The translations under genes and the position numbers were made by a program. A stretch of DNA of 64,000 nucleotides from Tautonia sociabilis (GTDB taxonomy: Bacteria; Planctomycetota; Planctomycetia; Isosphaerales; Isosphaeraceae): assembly GCF_003977685.1 (NCBI RefSeq), contig NZ_RYZH01000003.1:124001-188000 (forward strand), given 5' to 3'. The notes under the pieces are model-generated. The model ran no database searches, was not told where the DNA came from, and saw nothing but the letters and a program-made list of their open reading frames with translations. Every line of letters starts with the position of its first letter. Position 1 is the stretch's first letter. Positions 9,067-18,882 of the stretch are shown here, piece after piece.

Positions 9067-11517
9067 ATGAGACGATCGCTCCTCTCTGTCCTCGCACTTG
9101 CGATGGTCGGGGCTTCTGCACCTCCGGAGGTGGCCGGATCGGCCGCCAGCGACCTCAGCATTGTCCCAGACGAGATTCACCTCACTGGGTCGAGCGCCCG
9201 GCAACAATTGGTCGTCACCGGGAATGCCGATGGCCGCACCGTCGACCTGTCTGCCCTCGTTTCGTTTCGATCCGAGAATCCCTCGGTCGTCTCGGTCGAC
9301 GAGCACGGTGTTGCCCGACCTGAGGGAGACGGCAATACGGTGATCGTGGCCGTTCTCGACGGCGAGGAAGCGCGTGCCTCGGTCACCGTCACCGGCATGA
9401 GCATCGCTCGCCCGGTTACCTTCGAGCGGGATGTGATGCCCTTGCTTACCCGGCTTGGCTGCAATTCGGGACCTTGCCACGGCAAGCAGCGCGGCCAGAA
9501 CGGATTTCAGCTCTCGCTGCTCGGCTTCGACCCCACCTTCGATCACAATGCCCTGACGAAGGAGGCGAGAGGACGCCGCGTCTTCCCGGCGGCTCCGGAA
9601 CAGAGCCTCACCCTGCTCAAGGCCACGGCCTCGCTGCCGCACGGCGGCGGCAAGCGGATCGAGCCCGACAGCGAGGAATACCGGATCCTTCGCGACTGGA
9701 TCGCCAGCGGGATGCCCCGAGACCCCGAGGGCTCTCCGACCGTCGTCGGCCTCGACATCTGGCCCCCGGAACGCTCCCTCGCCGCCGGTGACCAGCAGCG
9801 AGCGATCGTGACCGCCCGCTATTCCGACGGCTCCACCGCCGACGTGACCCATCTGGCCGCCTTTCAGTCGAACGAGTCCGCCGTGGTCGCCGTCGACGAT
9901 TCCGGCCTGATCCGGGCAGGAGACCGCCCTGGAGAGGCGGCGATCAGTGCCCGCTTCGAGGGCCACTTCGCCACTTGCTCCGTCACCATCCCCCTGGAGG
10001 GCGAGGTCCCGGCGTCGTTGTATGACGACCTGCCCCGGTCGAACGTCATCGACGGCCTGGTTTGGGCCAAGCTCCGTAAGCTCGGTCTGACCCCCTCCCC
10101 CGAGACCGACGACTCCACGTTCCTCCGCCGCGCCTACCTCGATGCCATCGGCCGCCTGCCGAGCCTCGAAGAGACCCGGGCCTTCCTCGACGATCCCTCC
10201 CCCGAGAAGCGAGCCTCCCTGGTCGACCGGCTGCTCGAACGCCCCGAGTACGCCGACTACTGGGCGACCAAGTGGATGGACCTCCTCCGACCGAATCCCT
10301 ACCGGGTCGGTATCAAGGCCGTCTGGAATCTGGACGCCTGGATCCGGCGAGCCTTCCGCGAGAACATGCCCTACGACGAGTTCGTCCGCACCATCGTCAC
10401 CGCCCAGGGCAGCACCTTCTCCGAAGGCCCGTCCACCATTTTTCGAGATCGGCGGGAACCCGAAGAGCTGACCACCATGGTGAGCCAGTTGTTCCTCGGT
10501 ATCCGGCTCGAATGCGCCAAGTGTCACCACCACCCGTTCGAGGTCTGGGGCCAGGATGACTTCTACGGCTTCGCCGCCTACTTCGCTGAGGTCGGGCGCA
10601 AGGGGACAGGCCTCTCCCCCCCGATCAGCGGGGGTGAGGAGGTCATCTTCGCCTCAGGCAAGGGCGCTGTCTCCCACCCTCTGACCGGGGAACGGATGGA
10701 GCCGGCGCCCCTGTTCGGCGAGGCCCCCGATCCGGATGACGACCCCCGCCGCGCCCTCGCCTCCTGGATGACCGACCCCGACAACCCCTACTTCGCTCGG
10801 GTCATCGCCAACCGGGTCTGGGCCGACTTGATGGGAGTTGGGTTGGTCATGCCAGTCGACGACCTCCGCGCCACCAACCCGCCGACGAACCCCGAGTTGC
10901 TCGATGCGCTCGCCGACGAGTTTGTCCAAAGCGGCTTCGACCTCAAGCATCTGATCCGCACGATCATGACCTCGCGAGTCTACGCCCTCGACTCGCTCCC
11001 CAACGATCGCAACGTGGCCGATGTGCGCAACTACGCCCGCCACTATCGTAAGCGGCTGCCTGCCGAGGTTCTGATCGACGCCATCTGCGACGTCACGGGA
11101 ATCCCCGAGGAGTACGACGCCGCCGCACCCGGCACCCGGGCCACGCAGATCTGGACCCACCGCGTTCCCTCCACCTTCCTTGACACCTTTGGCCGGCCGG
11201 ACGCCAATCAAGACCCGCCCTGCGAGCGCACTCCGGACACGTCCGTCACTCAGGTGCTTCACCTGATGAACGCGCCGAGCCTGCATGCCAAGATCACCCA
11301 CGAGGATGGTCTCGCCGCTCGGCTCGCCGCCAGCGACCGGCCCCCTTCCGCCATCGTCGAGGAGCTCTACCTGCTCCTCTATTGCCGACGGCCGACCGAG
11401 GAGGAACGCTCGGTCGCCCTGGCTGTCTTCGACGAGCCCGGCGTGGACCGCCGCAGGGCCTGCGAGGATCTCCTCTGGGCCCTGCTCAACTCCGCCGAAT
11501 TCCTGTTTATTGACTGA
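9067..11517 (+). CDS. Ig-like (BIG2) PSCyt2/PSD1 protein with CX4CH motif
   Basis: 816 residues from the ATG at 9067, where the signal peptide MRRSLLSVLALAMVG begins; the 31 codons upstream in frame look untranslated and overlap the promoter. Order of parts: signal peptide, first Ig-like repeat (about 28-110), a cytochrome-like segment with CNSGPCH (C132, C137, H138, so CX4CH instead of CX2CH), second Ig-like repeat (about 240-330), DUF1549 with CAKCH near residue 485, then DUF1553 ending in NSAEFLFID. Variants with this spacing are known among planctomycete proteins of this type. Whether CX4CH binds haem is uncertain. It is followed 48 bp later by its DUF1501 partner. Confidence 0.92.
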   Translation: MRRSLLSVLALAMVGASAPPEVAGSAASDLSIVPDEIHLTGSSARQQLVVTGNADGRTVDLSALVSFRSENPSVVSVDEHGVARPEGDGNTVIVAVLDGEEARASVTVTGMSIARPVTFERDVMPLLTRLGCNSGPCHGKQRGQNGFQLSLLGFDPTFDHNALTKEARGRRVFPAAPEQSLTLLKATASLPHGGGKRIEPDSEEYRILRDWIASGMPRDPEGSPTVVGLDIWPPERSLAAGDQQRAIVTARYSDGSTADVTHLAAFQSNESAVVAVDDSGLIRAGDRPGEAAISARFEGHFATCSVTIPLEGEVPASLYDDLPRSNVIDGLVWAKLRKLGLTPSPETDDSTFLRRAYLDAIGRLPSLEETRAFLDDPSPEKRASLVDRLLERPEYADYWATKWMDLLRPNPYRVGIKAVWNLDAWIRRAFRENMPYDEFVRTIVTAQGSTFSEGPSTIFRDRREPEELTTMVSQLFLGIRLECAKCHHHPFEVWGQDDFYGFAAYFAEVGRKGTGLSPPISGGEEVIFASGKGAVSHPLTGERMEPAPLFGEAPDPDDDPRRALASWMTDPDNPYFARVIANRVWADLMGVGLVMPVDDLRATNPPTNPELLDALADEFVQSGFDLKHLIRTIMTSRVYALDSLPNDRNVADVRNYARHYRKRLPAEVLIDAICDVTGIPEEYDAAAPGTRATQIWTHRVPSTFLDTFGRPDANQDPPCERTPDTSVTQVLHLMNAPSLHAKITHEDGLAARLAASDRPPSAIVEELYLLLYCRRPTEEERSVALAVFDEPGVDRRRACEDLLWALLNSAEFLFID

Positions 11518-11565
11518 CCGCCCCGTCCGTCCGTCCCCGGCCATTCGGGAACCCAGGAGGATCGC

Positions 11566-12894
11566 ATGAGCCGATCAAGCAACTGCGAAGGCGTCTCCCG
11601 CCGCGACTGCCTGCGGCTCGGGCTCTCGACCCTGATCGGGGGTGGTCTCATCGACGCACTTCGCCTCCGGGGCCAGGCAGAGGCCCTGATGCCGACGTCC
11701 TCCCGGCCGACGAGTTGCATCCTGGTCTGGATGGACGGTGGCCCGACCCATTACGAGACCTTCGACCCCAAGCCCGAGGCTCCTGCCGAGATCCGGGGCG
11801 AGTACGACCCCATTGCCACGGCCATCCCCGGGGTCCACTTTTCCCGGCACATGACCGAACTGGCCAAGATCGCCGATCGGCTCGCGATCGTCCGCTCCAT
11901 CCAGCACAACCAGGGGAACCACGGGGCGGGAAATCACTACATGATGACGGGGGCTCCGACCCGCATTCCCGTCGGCTGCGGTGCCTTCGTCAGCTTCCAC
12001 CCCAGCCTCGGCTCCGTCACCGCCTACGAACGCGGCCCCACCGGTGGCCTGCCGCCGTACTTCTCCATCCCCCGCATGTCCCGCTCTGGCGGCCCGAACT
12101 TCCTCGGGGCCAAGTACGCCCCGTTCGAGGTCCCCGACGACCCCAACCGCGACAGCTTCCGGGTCCGAGACGTCTCCCCTCCCCGCGAGCTGGACCTCGG
12201 CCGCTTCGATCACCGTCGCGACCTCCGCGCCCAGCTCGACCGCCTCGAGCGCATCGACCACGACGCCGCTGGCGACCCCGTCCGATCTCTCGACGAGTAC
12301 TACGAACAGGGTTACACCCTGATGGCCTCGAAGGACGCCCAGCGTGCCTTCGACATCCACTCCGAGCCCGACTCCATCCGCGATCTCTATGGTCGTACCT
12401 CGTTCGGTCAGCGTTGCCTGCTCGCCCGTCGCCTCGTCGAGGCCGGCGTCCCCTTCATCACCCTGTATGAGGGCGGCTGGGACCACCACGTCGAGATCTT
12501 CAACGCTCTCGACAAGAAACTCCCCCCCTTCGACCGGGCACTCGCCGCCCTCATCCTCGACCTGGAGCAGCGCGGCCTGCTCGACTCCACCCTGGTCGTC
12601 GCCCTCGGCGAATTCGGCCGGACTCCCAAGATCAACAACCGGGGAGGCCGGGACCATTGGTCCAACGCCATGTCCGTCATGTTCGCCGGCTGCCGCACCC
12701 CTGGCGGCCAGGTCGTCGGCGCCACCGATCCCCGCGGCTACGCCGCCAACGAGCGCATTCTCTCTCCGGAGAACTTCGCCTCCACGGTCTATCTCAAGCT
12801 CGGCATCGATCCCGACAAGATTTACTACACTCCCCAGGGCCGCCCCGCCCACCTCGTCAGCGACCCCACCCCCATCGCCGAGTTGATGGGCTGA
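11566..12894 (+). CDS. DUF1501 family protein, Tat-exported
   Basis: 442 residues. AGGAGG at 11555-11560 marks the start. The Tat motif is SRRDCLRLGLS, followed by a hydrophobic stretch. Family blocks: MDGGPTHYETFDPKPEAP, GEFGRTPKIN and GGRDHW. It is shorter than the 791 and 7338 copies and closer to the 58034 copy (shared FDPKPEAP, EIRGE/GIRGE and SPxAF-type segments), suggesting that the DUF1501 copies fall into two subfamilies that track the Ig-like and non-Ig-like PSD1 partners. It is followed 20 bp later by a PPC-domain protein. Confidence 0.93.
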   Translation: MSRSSNCEGVSRRDCLRLGLSTLIGGGLIDALRLRGQAEALMPTSSRPTSCILVWMDGGPTHYETFDPKPEAPAEIRGEYDPIATAIPGVHFSRHMTELAKIADRLAIVRSIQHNQGNHGAGNHYMMTGAPTRIPVGCGAFVSFHPSLGSVTAYERGPTGGLPPYFSIPRMSRSGGPNFLGAKYAPFEVPDDPNRDSFRVRDVSPPRELDLGRFDHRRDLRAQLDRLERIDHDAAGDPVRSLDEYYEQGYTLMASKDAQRAFDIHSEPDSIRDLYGRTSFGQRCLLARRLVEAGVPFITLYEGGWDHHVEIFNALDKKLPPFDRALAALILDLEQRGLLDSTLVVALGEFGRTPKINNRGGRDHWSNAMSVMFAGCRTPGGQVVGATDPRGYAANERILSPENFASTVYLKLGIDPDKIYYTPQGRPAHLVSDPTPIAELMG

Positions 12895-12914
12895 GCCCCC
12901 GGATCTGAGCCCTC

Positions 12915-14567
12915 ATGAGCCTGCGCACCACCGCCCTCCTGCTCTCGGTCGTCGCCCTGGCCCCCCTTGCCCCGGTGGCGGCCGATGCCCCCAAGGTTTC
13001 CTCCTTCTACCCCGGCGGCGCCCGGCGAGGAGATACGGTCCAGGTGCAGGCCGAGGGCTCCTTCAAGCCTTGGCCCGTCCAGGTCTGGGTCGACCGGCCC
13101 GGCCTCATGTTCGAGCCCGGGGAGGAAGCCGGCCGCTTCTCCGCCACGGTCTCCCCCGACGCCTCCCCCGGGGTCTACTGGGTACGCCTCTACAACGCCG
13201 AGGGCGCCGCTCCCATCCGGCCGTTCGTCGTCGGTACTCTTCCCGAGATCATCGAAGCCGAGCCGAATGACGCCGGCGATCAGGCCCAGGCCATCGGCCC
13301 CGAGGCGACCGTCATCAACGGCAAGTTGCAAAAGTCGGGGGACGTCGATACCTTTGCCCTTCCCCTCGATTCCGGCCAAACCCTCGTGGCCGCTCTGGAG
13401 GCGAATCGCCACCTCGGCTCGCCGATGGACGGCGTGCTCCAGATCGTTTCCCCCCTCGGCTTCGTCCTCGACCACGCCGACAACTCCCCGACGCTCGATC
13501 CTGGCCTGACCTTTACCGCCCCTTCCGCCGGCACCTATCTCGTCCGAGTCTTCGCCTTCCCCGCCGAGCCGAACAGTTCGATTCGCTTCGCCGGCGCCGA
13601 GGACTATGTCTATCGTCTCACTCTGACGACGGGCGGCCTCGTCGATCTCGCGCTCCCTTCGGCCGTCTCGGCCTCCGGGATCGAAGCCGCTCCGGATTCC
13701 CTCCCCGTGGGCTGGAACCTCCCCGTCGAGGCTGCCTCTCTGACGACCGCCCCGGCCTCCGGGCGGCGCCGGGTCGCCTGGGATGACAACCTCGCAGGCT
13801 TCGCCCAGCTCGACATCGTCGAGATCCCCGTCGTGCTCGAACCTGACGCCGACGATCCTCCCCCCATCCCCGCCCCCGCCCTGGTCTGCGGCCGTCTCGA
13901 CATCCCCGGCCAGGTTGATACCATCCCCCTCCGCGCCCCCGCTGGCGCCTCCCTTTCCCTACGCGTCGAGGGCCGATCGCTCGGAGCCCCCATTGATCCT
14001 GTCCTCCGGATCGTCGACTCTTCGGGGGCCCAACTCGCCGAGGCCGACGACTCCCGGCGCGATCCCGACCCCCAGGCGACCGTTACCGTCCCCGCCGATG
14101 GCCTCCTGACGGTTTCGATTCGGGACCTACACGGCCGGGGAGGCCCCCGATACCTCTACCGCCTGGATGCCCGCGAGGTCGCTCCCCGCCTCGTCGCCTC
14201 GGTCGCGGCCGATCATTTCGAACTCAATCCAGGTTCACCGCTTGAGATCGCGGTCTCGATCGACCGACAAGACGGCTTCGACCGCACCGTCACCTTCGCC
14301 GCCGAGGGACTCCCCGACGGCGTCCGGCTCGAATCCGCCACGTCCGAGCCGGAAGGCGACTCCTCGAAGAAGGTGACCCTCCGTCTCCTGGCCGTCGACG
14401 TCTCCCCTTGGTCAGGCTCCGTGCACCTGCTTGCCCTCGATCCCGATGGCCAGCCGCTCCAGCCGGTCGAAGCCTCCCGCCTCGACGGCTCCCTGACCGA
14501 AGACCTCTGGCTCACCGTCCTGCCCGCCACCGACTCGACTGGCGAGGCTGATGCCGACGGGTCGTGA
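12915..14567 (+). CDS. Exported protein with two pre-peptidase C-terminal (PPC) type domains
   Basis: 550 residues. Signal peptide at 1-24 (ending VAADAPK). An N-terminal beta domain (about 25-105) begins with a SFYPGGARRGDTV segment often seen in planctomycete exported proteins. Two PPC-like units follow: one around 110-230 (EIIEAEPNDAGDQAQAI, then GDVDTFAL) and a second around 315-425 (GQVDTIPLRAPAG). The rest is beta-rich with no catalytic motif. PPC domains usually accompany secreted hydrolases, but no enzyme domain is present. The start is 20 bp after the DUF1501 stop, so it is probably the third gene of the 9067-14567 operon. Function unknown. Confidence 0.85.
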   Translation: MSLRTTALLLSVVALAPLAPVAADAPKVSSFYPGGARRGDTVQVQAEGSFKPWPVQVWVDRPGLMFEPGEEAGRFSATVSPDASPGVYWVRLYNAEGAAPIRPFVVGTLPEIIEAEPNDAGDQAQAIGPEATVINGKLQKSGDVDTFALPLDSGQTLVAALEANRHLGSPMDGVLQIVSPLGFVLDHADNSPTLDPGLTFTAPSAGTYLVRVFAFPAEPNSSIRFAGAEDYVYRLTLTTGGLVDLALPSAVSASGIEAAPDSLPVGWNLPVEAASLTTAPASGRRRVAWDDNLAGFAQLDIVEIPVVLEPDADDPPPIPAPALVCGRLDIPGQVDTIPLRAPAGASLSLRVEGRSLGAPIDPVLRIVDSSGAQLAEADDSRRDPDPQATVTVPADGLLTVSIRDLHGRGGPRYLYRLDAREVAPRLVASVAADHFELNPGSPLEIAVSIDRQDGFDRTVTFAAEGLPDGVRLESATSEPEGDSSKKVTLRLLAVDVSPWSGSVHLLALDPDGQPLQPVEASRLDGSLTEDLWLTVLPATDSTGEADADGS

Positions 14568-14676
14568 AGAGCGACCCGAGATGGTGACGCGACGGGCCTT
14601 GAGCTGCACTCTGTGAGGATCGGAAGCCTCCGCGGTTCCGAGCCCGATCGCGACTCACCCCGAGGCGGGTCCGTGG

Positions 14677-16158
14677 TCAGGCGAGCAGCTTCTCGACCAC
14701 CCGGCCGCCAACGTCGGTCAGCCGGAAGTCCCGGCCCTGGAAGCGGTAGGTCAGCCGGGTGTGGTCCAGGCCCAGCAGATGGAGGATGGTCGCTTGGAGG
14801 TCGTGGACGTGGACTCGGTCCTCGATCCCCGAGAACCCGAACTCGTCTGTCTCCCCCAGAGTGAGCCCCGGCTTCACACCGCCGCCGGCCATCCACATTG
14901 TGAAGGCGTCGGGGTGGTGGTTCCGGCCAATCTTCTCGCGGACCTCACCCATCGGTGTCCGGCCGAACTCCCCCCCCCAGATGACCAGCGTGTCCTGGAG
15001 GAGGCCTCTCGCCTTCAGATCGGTAACGAGCGCGGCGCAGGCCCGATCGACGTCCCGGCAGACGGTATCGAGCGAGTCTTCGAGATTCTCGGTCGGGCCG
15101 CCGTGGTGGTCCCAGTTGGTGTGGTAGAGCTGAACGAACCGGGTCCCCCGCTCGACCAGCCGACGGGCCAGCAAGCAGTTGGTGGCGAAGGAGGGGACGC
15201 CAGGCTCGACGCCGTAGAGGTCGAGCGTGGCCTTCGATTCCCCGGAGAGGTCGATCAGTTCGGGGGCGCTGGTCTGCATCCGAAACGCCATCTCGTAGGA
15301 GGCGATCCGGGTGGCGATTTCTGGGTCCCCGGTCGAGTCCAGCCGCCGCCGGTTGAGGTCGCCGATGGCGTCGAGCGTGGCGGCCTGATCGGCCGGGGAC
15401 ACTCCTTCGGGCCGGGAGAGGTCCAGGATCGGCTCGGGGCCGTTTCGAAAGGGCACACCCTGATAGGCGGTCGGAAGGAAGCCGCTTCCCCAGAGGACCG
15501 AGCCTCCTCGCGGCCCTCTGGGACCGGACTGGAGGACGACAAACCCGGGCAGGTCGTCCGCCTCGCTCCCAATCCCATAGGTGAGCCAAGCCCCCATGCT
15601 CGGCCGGCCGAACTGGGTGGTTCCCGAGTTCATGTACAGCTTCGCGGGCGCGTGGTTGACCGGCTCGGTCCAGACCGATTTGACGAACGTCAGGTCGTCG
15701 GCCACTCGGGCGGTGTGCGGGAGGCACTCCGAGACCCACGCTCCGCTGTCGCCGTGGCGGGCGAACGCTCGCCGGGTGCCGAGGAGCCGGGGGGGTTCCT
15801 TGGCGAACGTGTCCATGAACGCGAAGCGCTTCCCCTCCAGGTACGACGAGGGGATCGGCTGATTGTGCAGCCGTTGGAGCTCGGGCTTGTGGTCGAACAG
15901 CTCGAGCTGGCTCGGGCCACCGGCCATGAAGAGGTAGATGACGCGCTTCGCCCTCGGCTCGAGGTGGCCAGGGCGGGGGGCGAGGGGGTCGTTGGACCGC
16001 GACCGTCCCACGTCTCGGGCCGGGGCGTTGCCGCCGAGGATCGACCCGAGGGCCATCGAGCCGAGCCCGATGCCGCACCGTTCAAAGAAGTGCCTGCGGG
16101 TTGATCGGAGCAAGGGGGGGAGGTCGGTCATCGGTTCGCTCTCGACGGGCGGGGTCAT
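14677..16158 (-). CDS. DUF1501 family protein, Tat-exported
   Basis: 493 residues. The ATG at 16158 overlaps the stop of the upstream PSD1 gene as ATGA, so translation is coupled; an alternative ATG at 16131 would give 484 residues. The Tat region is STRRHFFERCGIGLGSMALG. Motifs: AGGPSQLELFDHKPEL, VIWGGEFGRTPMG and IGRNHHPD (Asn in place of the Asp of the usual GRDH block). It converges on the PPC-domain gene, with 109 bp between the two stops and no strong terminator hairpin seen. Confidence 0.92.
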   Translation of the reverse strand: MTPPVESEPMTDLPPLLRSTRRHFFERCGIGLGSMALGSILGGNAPARDVGRSRSNDPLAPRPGHLEPRAKRVIYLFMAGGPSQLELFDHKPELQRLHNQPIPSSYLEGKRFAFMDTFAKEPPRLLGTRRAFARHGDSGAWVSECLPHTARVADDLTFVKSVWTEPVNHAPAKLYMNSGTTQFGRPSMGAWLTYGIGSEADDLPGFVVLQSGPRGPRGGSVLWGSGFLPTAYQGVPFRNGPEPILDLSRPEGVSPADQAATLDAIGDLNRRRLDSTGDPEIATRIASYEMAFRMQTSAPELIDLSGESKATLDLYGVEPGVPSFATNCLLARRLVERGTRFVQLYHTNWDHHGGPTENLEDSLDTVCRDVDRACAALVTDLKARGLLQDTLVIWGGEFGRTPMGEVREKIGRNHHPDAFTMWMAGGGVKPGLTLGETDEFGFSGIEDRVHVHDLQATILHLLGLDHTRLTYRFQGRDFRLTDVGGRVVEKLLA

Positions 16159-18620
16159 TCTCGCGTGATGAACTCGTCCAGGTTGAGCAAAACCCGGGCG
16201 ACCGCGGTCCAGGCCGACCGCTCCGCGGCCTCGGGGTCAGCCCCCGCACCCGAGTTTCCCAAGGCATGGGCACGCTGGCCCTCGAGCAACTCGGCCAGCC
16301 GGGCCGACTCGGCCTCATCGGGATGGCGGGCCAGGCAGAGGCGGAAGGCCAGGTCGATCCGTCCGGCGTCATCCGTCGGCCCCGTCGCGAGCACCCGGTC
16401 GGCCAGGGCCGAGGCGAACTCGAAGAATGCCTCGTCGTTCAAGAGCATGAGGGCCTGGAGCGGAGTGTTCGATCGGGCCCTTCGCGTGCAGGCGAATGTG
16501 CCATCGGGGGCGTCGAAGCCAACAAGCAGGGGGTGGGGAGTCGCTCTCCAGAAGAAGGTGTACATGCCCCGTCGGTATCGGTCGGGCCCCTGGTCCGCTG
16601 TCCAGCCGCGGTCGACCTGGCCGAGGCTCATGACCCCGTCGGGCTGGGGGGGGAAGACGCTGGGGCCGCCGATCTTGGGATGGAGCAGCCCGGAGGCGAC
16701 AAGCGCCGAGTCTCGAATCAACTCCGCCTCGATCCGGAGTCGGGATTGCCGGGCGAGCCTCCGGTTGCCTGGGTCGATCTCCGAGAGTTCCGGCCGATGG
16801 GCCGACGCCTGGCGATACGCGTTCGAGGTGAGAATCAGTCGGTGGATCGCCTTCTGGCTCCAGCCCCTTGCGACGAACTCGGTCGCGAGCCAGTCGAGCA
16901 GCTCGGGGTGCGACGGCGGCGTGCCCTGCGTACCGAAGTCCTCGCCGGTCTCGACGATCCCCCGCCCGAAGTAGGCTTGCCAGATGCGGTTGACCGTGAC
17001 TCTCGCCGTCAGTGGGTTGGCGGGATCGACGAGCCACCGGGCCAGGTCCAGGCGATCCGGTCTACCGGCCGACCTGCTGCGGAGGGGGGGGAGGACCGAG
17101 GGTACGCCTGGCTCCACGACCTCGCCCGGCCGGGTGAAATCGCCCCCCATGAGGAACCGAGTCTCCCTTGGGCTCGCCTGCTCGCGGACGACCATCGTCG
17201 TTGGGATGCTCGGCAAGTCCGCCTTGATCTTCTGGAGAGCCTCCCGGTGCGGCGTCACCTCGGGCGCGTCGGACTGATCGATGAAGGCGGCGAAGACAAC
17301 GCGGTTCGCCTCAGGGGTCCGCTTGTCGAACGGAGTCGCGTCGAACGCCTCGCGGACCTCCTGCGATTGCCGTTGCCGGGCGGGAGCGTCGAGGTTCTCC
17401 TCCCACGACTTCTGGATCGCCAGCAACTTCGGGTCGCGCTCGATCTCGGAGAGGTAATCGGCCACCTGCCGCTCGATCTCCTCGCGCCGGGCGATGTCCT
17501 CGGGAGAGGCGACGGGGATCGTCGGCTCGTCCACCGAGTTCAGGAAGGCGAACAGGCGGTAGTAATCGACCTGAGAGATCGGATCATACTTGTGGTCGTG
17601 GCACTGGGCGCAGCCGACGGTCAGGCCAAGCCAGACGGTCCCCGTCGTGTTGAGCCGGTCGATCACCGACTCGATGCGGAACTGCTCGCGGTCAATGCCC
17701 CCTTCCTGGTTGATCGGGGTGTTCCGGTGGAACCCGGTCGCGACGAGCTGCTCGGTGGTCGCCCCGGGACGGAGGTCGCCAGCGAGCTGATCAAGGGTGA
17801 ACTCGTCGAACGGGAGATCGCGGTTCAGGGCGTCGATGACCCAGTCACGATAGAGCCAGATCTCGCGGGGGGCGTCGATGCTGTACCCGTTGGAATCGGC
17901 GTACCGGGCCATGTCCAGCCAGAGCCGTCCCCAGCGCTCGCCGAAATGGGGGCTGGCCAGAAGGCGGTCAATGAGGGCCTCGTAGGCGTCGGGCGAATCG
18001 TCGGCAAGGAACGCGTCGACCTCCTCGGGGGTGGGAGGCAGGCCAATGACGTCGAGGCTGGCTCGGCGGATGAGGGTGACCCGGTCGGCCACCGGAGAGG
18101 GAGCGATACCGTCACGTTCCAGGGGGGAGAGAATGAAGCGATCGATCGGATTGCGGCACCACTCCTCGTCGACGACCGGCGGCGGTTCCACTCTGCTGGG
18201 GGGAGAGAAGGCCCAGTGCCCCTCCCAGGGGGCTCCCTGCTCGATCCAGCGGCGGATCAGGTCGATCTGGTTTCGGGAGAGCGATTTGCCCGAGTCGGGG
18301 GGCGGCATCCGGTGCTCGGCGAGCTCCTCCTCGATCCTGAGGAGGACCTCGCTCTCTTCCGGACTCCCCGGGACGATCGCGGCAAATCCGCCGAGGTCGG
18401 CGGTGGCTCCATCGACGGTGTCGAGCCTCAGGTTGGCCTTCCGAGCGTTGGCGTCCGGACCGTGGCAGGAGAAGCAGGAGTCGGCAAGAATCGGTCGGAT
18501 CTGCCGGGAGAAGCTGACCGGTTCCTCCGCCCGCCCGCCAACCGGCGCGAGCAGGCCCGCGGAGGCGAGGAGGAGCGTGCAGAGTCGGGCCGGGGCTCGG
18601 CTCGGTTGCGGTCGCGTCAT
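16155..18620 (-). CDS. PSCyt1-PSCyt2-PSD1 protein (planctomycete cytochrome / DUF1549 / DUF1553)
   Basis: 821 residues from the ATG at 18620; an in-frame TTG at 18653 has no good ribosome site. A signal peptide (about 1-32) is followed by PSCyt1 with a canonical haem motif CFSCH (C49, C52, H53) in IRPILADSCFSCHGPD, and a distal MPP (residues EHRMPPPDSG) that could supply the axial methionine. DUF1549 carries a second CxxCH (CAQCHDHKYDPI, near residue 338), and DUF1553 ends in LLNLDEFITRE. It is the fullest version of the family in this window and probably an envelope di-haem protein. Its stop overlaps the start of the DUF1501 partner. Confidence 0.93.
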   Translation of the reverse strand: MTRPQPSRAPARLCTLLLASAGLLAPVGGRAEEPVSFSRQIRPILADSCFSCHGPDANARKANLRLDTVDGATADLGGFAAIVPGSPEESEVLLRIEEELAEHRMPPPDSGKSLSRNQIDLIRRWIEQGAPWEGHWAFSPPSRVEPPPVVDEEWCRNPIDRFILSPLERDGIAPSPVADRVTLIRRASLDVIGLPPTPEEVDAFLADDSPDAYEALIDRLLASPHFGERWGRLWLDMARYADSNGYSIDAPREIWLYRDWVIDALNRDLPFDEFTLDQLAGDLRPGATTEQLVATGFHRNTPINQEGGIDREQFRIESVIDRLNTTGTVWLGLTVGCAQCHDHKYDPISQVDYYRLFAFLNSVDEPTIPVASPEDIARREEIERQVADYLSEIERDPKLLAIQKSWEENLDAPARQRQSQEVREAFDATPFDKRTPEANRVVFAAFIDQSDAPEVTPHREALQKIKADLPSIPTTMVVREQASPRETRFLMGGDFTRPGEVVEPGVPSVLPPLRSRSAGRPDRLDLARWLVDPANPLTARVTVNRIWQAYFGRGIVETGEDFGTQGTPPSHPELLDWLATEFVARGWSQKAIHRLILTSNAYRQASAHRPELSEIDPGNRRLARQSRLRIEAELIRDSALVASGLLHPKIGGPSVFPPQPDGVMSLGQVDRGWTADQGPDRYRRGMYTFFWRATPHPLLVGFDAPDGTFACTRRARSNTPLQALMLLNDEAFFEFASALADRVLATGPTDDAGRIDLAFRLCLARHPDEAESARLAELLEGQRAHALGNSGAGADPEAAERSAWTAVARVLLNLDEFITRE

Positions 18621-18882
18621 CGTCTCGGGGCTCCGAACCGGGGGAGTGAGCAACGGAGAGGTTTATCGTATGTTGAGCGTATCGTTCCGGGGCACGCTCG
18701 GCAAATGGATCTGTCGTCGCGGACGCGGACCATTGGTTCGACCGACCCGACGACGAGTGAGTCGGGGACGAAGTGTCATCAAGTCGAATCCGATCGGTTC
18801 GGTGTGTCATCGAATCGGATCCAATCGGATCGGCCGGGACACGGGCCCCGGCGTTCTTCGCGGTTTCACCGGAGGGCGGGTC

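Noticed and set aside
18781..18840. Repeated GAATCGGATC-like words before the ceramidase-like gene
   Set aside because: Imperfect, only two or three copies and irregular spacing; not enough for an operator or iteron call.
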